In this document: piece by piece, positions 63,303-64,000 of the stretch
Numbering within the stretch: position 1 is the first letter of the stretch
Layout: each line of letters starts with the position of its first letter
DNA from: Microplitis mediator
Taxonomy: Eukaryota > Arthropoda > Insecta > Hymenoptera > Braconidae
Length of the DNA stretch: 64,000 bases
Direction of reading: 5' to 3'
Assembly (NCBI RefSeq): GCF_029852145.1
Contig: NC_079970.1
Coordinates: forward strand, 19,720,331-19,784,330
Notes under the pieces: generated by a model
Databases searched by the model: none
What the model was told of the DNA's origin: nothing
The model's input: only the letters and a program-made list of their open reading frames with translations
Translations under genes and position numbers: made by a program

Positions 63303-64000
63303 GTGAGTGATTATTTATTTTAAATTAATTACAAGTTCACTAGACACTTTTTTTGATTATTTTCAAGTCGTAATTCTGAATGTTTTTTTTTTTTTATTTT
63401 ATTTGTAAAGACATAAAAGTGTGTGAGTTAATATCGATTAATATATTTATATATCTGTATATATAATGTGGTCTATAAGACGTGCGTTCGTCGACCGCGC
63501 GGAACGGAAATGCGAGACGAAAGATACACACACAGTAAAAAAATAAGGGTTTGTTAACCTCCTACACCCCCTCGTGGCTCGTGTGCATGTCTGATAATAA
63601 TATCCACGCGTTGGGAGAATTGCGATCGATCGGATGTTGAAAGCTAGGGCACGGTTAATTACTCATTGTCCTACACATGTATATATATATTTTTTTTCAT
63701 GTAATATATAACGTGACAAATTGTTATCATTGGCATTCATTTTTTGAATGTCAAGATCAAGAAAGTTTATCAGAAATTTAAAAAAAAACAAAAAATTACA
63801 ATTCATAAAAATTTGTAATTTGTTCAAAAAATTCTGTTAATTTAATTATTTTATATGTAATTAACGTGATCCTAATCCTAGTATCTTAATTGGTTTTTTT
63901 AGTAGGTAGTAAAAAAAAGGGATTGGGCACTTAATTTTTACGTGTGAAGCTCAGGATGTAAAAGTTTTCCTGTGATGTATTTTTAGCTGTTGTATGGATT
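63303..64000 (+). other. Intron of the last gene (to window edge)
   Basis: AT-rich with one CG-rich islet (about 63480-63640, GTTCGTCGACCGCGCGG). No exon with matching phase was found. Confidence 0.4.

Overview
The window is eukaryotic DNA, almost certainly from an insect. It is very AT-rich, its genes have short phase-matched introns with GT/AG borders, and it carries insect orthologues of TSC2, canopy, mRpS33 and Axin. Lineage-expanded intronless MATH/BTB genes, an ankyrin gene ending in a poxvirus/Wolbachia-type PRANC-like tail, and a degenerate serine protease homolog point to a parasitoid wasp. Braconidae-like is an inference; no marker gene fixes the family.

Layout. (1) 1-2842 (+): the last three exons of TSC2/tuberin with its Rap-GAP domain. 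(2) 3262-8643 (+): a five-exon canopy (CNPY3/4-like) gene whose introns are full of nested inverted-repeat elements. (3) 8793-11437 (+): a three-exon secreted serine protease homolog that has lost all three catalytic residues and ends in a GPI-like tail. (4) 11532-11861 (-): mitochondrial ribosomal protein S33. (5) 14329-19847 (-): two intact intronless MATH-BTB (TD-and-POZ/SPOP-like) genes and one broken copy; a third intact gene lies at 32692-33744 (-). (6) 20495-26158 (+): a full-length two-ORF non-LTR retrotransposon with a perfect 12-bp target duplication but a substituted RT catalytic Asp. (7) 26347-29892 (+): a single-exon 1181-aa protein of about 29 ankyrin repeats with a PRANC/F-box-like end. 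(8) 36.3-44 kb: a GC- and CpG-richer tract with polypurine runs, read as promoter or 5' noncoding exons of Axin. (9) 49791-57610 (+): Axin, reconstructed as eight coding exons (833 aa), including a 67-nt first exon with the tankyrase-binding motif. (10) 63162-63302 (+): the first coding exon of an unrecognised gene that runs off the window.

Most of the remaining DNA is non-autonomous DNA transposons (MITEs and foldback elements). At least a dozen families can be told apart by their terminal inverted repeats. Several copies have target-site duplications readable by eye, and many sit inside one another. Three hammerhead-ribozyme-like motifs (CTGATGA-hairpin-GAAAC) lie inside such repeats.

The host genes are not an operon. 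TSC2 (growth/TOR), Axin (Wnt) and mRpS33 are ordinary conserved genes. The rapidly evolving genes (protease homolog, MATH-BTB genes, ankyrin-PRANC gene) form an accessory block at 8.8-33.7 kb that overlaps the densest transposon insertions.
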